Below are positions 63,804 through 64,000 of a stretch of DNA of 64,000 bases, one piece after another (position 1 is the first letter of the stretch; every line of letters starts with the position of its first letter). The notes under the pieces were generated by a model, which was not told the origin of the DNA, made no database searches, and worked only from the letters and a program-made list of their open reading frames with translations. Source of the stretch: Portibacter lacus (lineage in GTDB: Bacteria; Bacteroidota; Bacteroidia; Chitinophagales; Saprospiraceae); the NCBI RefSeq assembly GCF_021533215.1, contig NZ_JAJNKA010000012.1:62001-126000 (forward strand). The letters run 5' to 3'. A program made the position numbers and the translations under genes.

Positions 63804-64000
63804 TTAATATCTGAAAACTAATCCTAACGCTATACCCCACTGAAATGGATAATATGTTTTCTGCCAATTATAAGCTGTCAATGCTGATTTGTAAAATATA
63901 TCCGTGATAATCTGCGTCCGATCATTCATTTCTACCATTATTCCCGTGGCCAACTTAAGAGCTGCGCCCTGTTTTACACTAAAGTCTTTGATTATGTTTT
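63804..64000 (-). CDS. C-terminal end of an outer-membrane beta-barrel protein
   Basis: This partial gene enters from the right edge and stops with TAA at 63804-63806. The 64 visible residues alternate as in a barrel: FSVKQGAALKLATGIMVEMN, QIITDIFYKSALTAYNW, and end FQWGIALGLVFRY, with the terminal aromatic expected for outer-membrane insertion. The family cannot be named from this piece. The preceding 100 bases contain only the transporter terminator. Confidence 0.65.
   Translation of the reverse strand, partial: NIIKDFSVKQGAALKLATGIMVEMNDRTQIITDIFYKSALTAYNWQKTYYPFQWGIALGLVFRY

Noticed and set aside
1-64000. CRISPR arrays, rRNA, tRNA, insertion sequences
   Set aside because: I looked for regularly spaced repeats, tRNA-like folds and transposase motifs and saw none.

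Overview
The window comes from a low-GC member of the Bacteroidota, most likely a Saprospiria-type (Saprospira/Lewinella-like) marine or sediment bacterium. The evidence is type IX secretion (T9SS) C-terminal sorting domains, TonB receptors with an N-terminal carboxypeptidase-regulatory-like domain, a reg_prop/Y_Y_Y hybrid-type sensor kinase, Bacteroidota-only families (DUF4837, DUF4230, PorV/PorQ-like) and promoters of the TAnnTTTG type. I saw no rRNA, tRNA, CRISPR array, prophage or insertion sequence, so this looks like ordinary chromosome with a strong surface and secretion component.

Region 1 (1-16073) is an extracellular proteolysis and peptide-handling locus. A secreted M36 metallopeptidase is divergent from a two-component system (periplasmic-propeller histidine kinase and LuxR-type response regulator). 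The regulator gene overlaps a secreted M4 (thermolysin-type) metallopeptidase by ATGA. A tight run follows: a DUF885 zinc peptidase, an M1 aminopeptidase-like protein and a lipoprotein of the PLC/GDPD phosphodiesterase superfamily. A 13-base element, ATGGCCCATATGG, occurs in front of both the kinase and the regulator, and at the second place extends to an 18-bp near-palindrome.

Region 2 (16219-22904) holds a small T9SS protein translationally coupled to a GVYG-repeat surface protein, a cysteine-rich HYR-like secreted protein whose C-terminus resembles that of the M4 peptidase, a REP-like palindromic element, a probable outer-membrane barrel and a membrane-anchored metallophosphoesterase.

Region 3 (23039-44825) is mostly housekeeping: glycyl-, phenylalanyl- (alpha) and histidyl-tRNA synthetases, GatA, CarB without its C-terminal regulatory domain, OsmC (behind a perfect FNR-type box), an MltD-like lytic transglycosylase, an esterase, two Hsp20 chaperones and a DUF4837 lipoprotein. 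Embedded in it is a 1239-residue sortilin/BNR protein carrying both a lipoprotein signal and a T9SS sorting domain.

Region 4 (44937-53684) is a three-gene unit: TonB-dependent receptor, a 1346-residue secreted protein with a T9SS-like tail, and a PorV/PorQ-like outer-membrane protein. It may be a dedicated secretion or uptake module. Region 5 (53809-64000) contains greA-HIT-AraC, an outer-membrane receptor-like barrel behind an inverted repeat, ruvC, a lipid-flippase-like membrane protein, DUF3108 and DUF4230 proteins, a POT-family peptide transporter (which fits with the peptidases of region 1) and the C-terminal end of another outer-membrane barrel.
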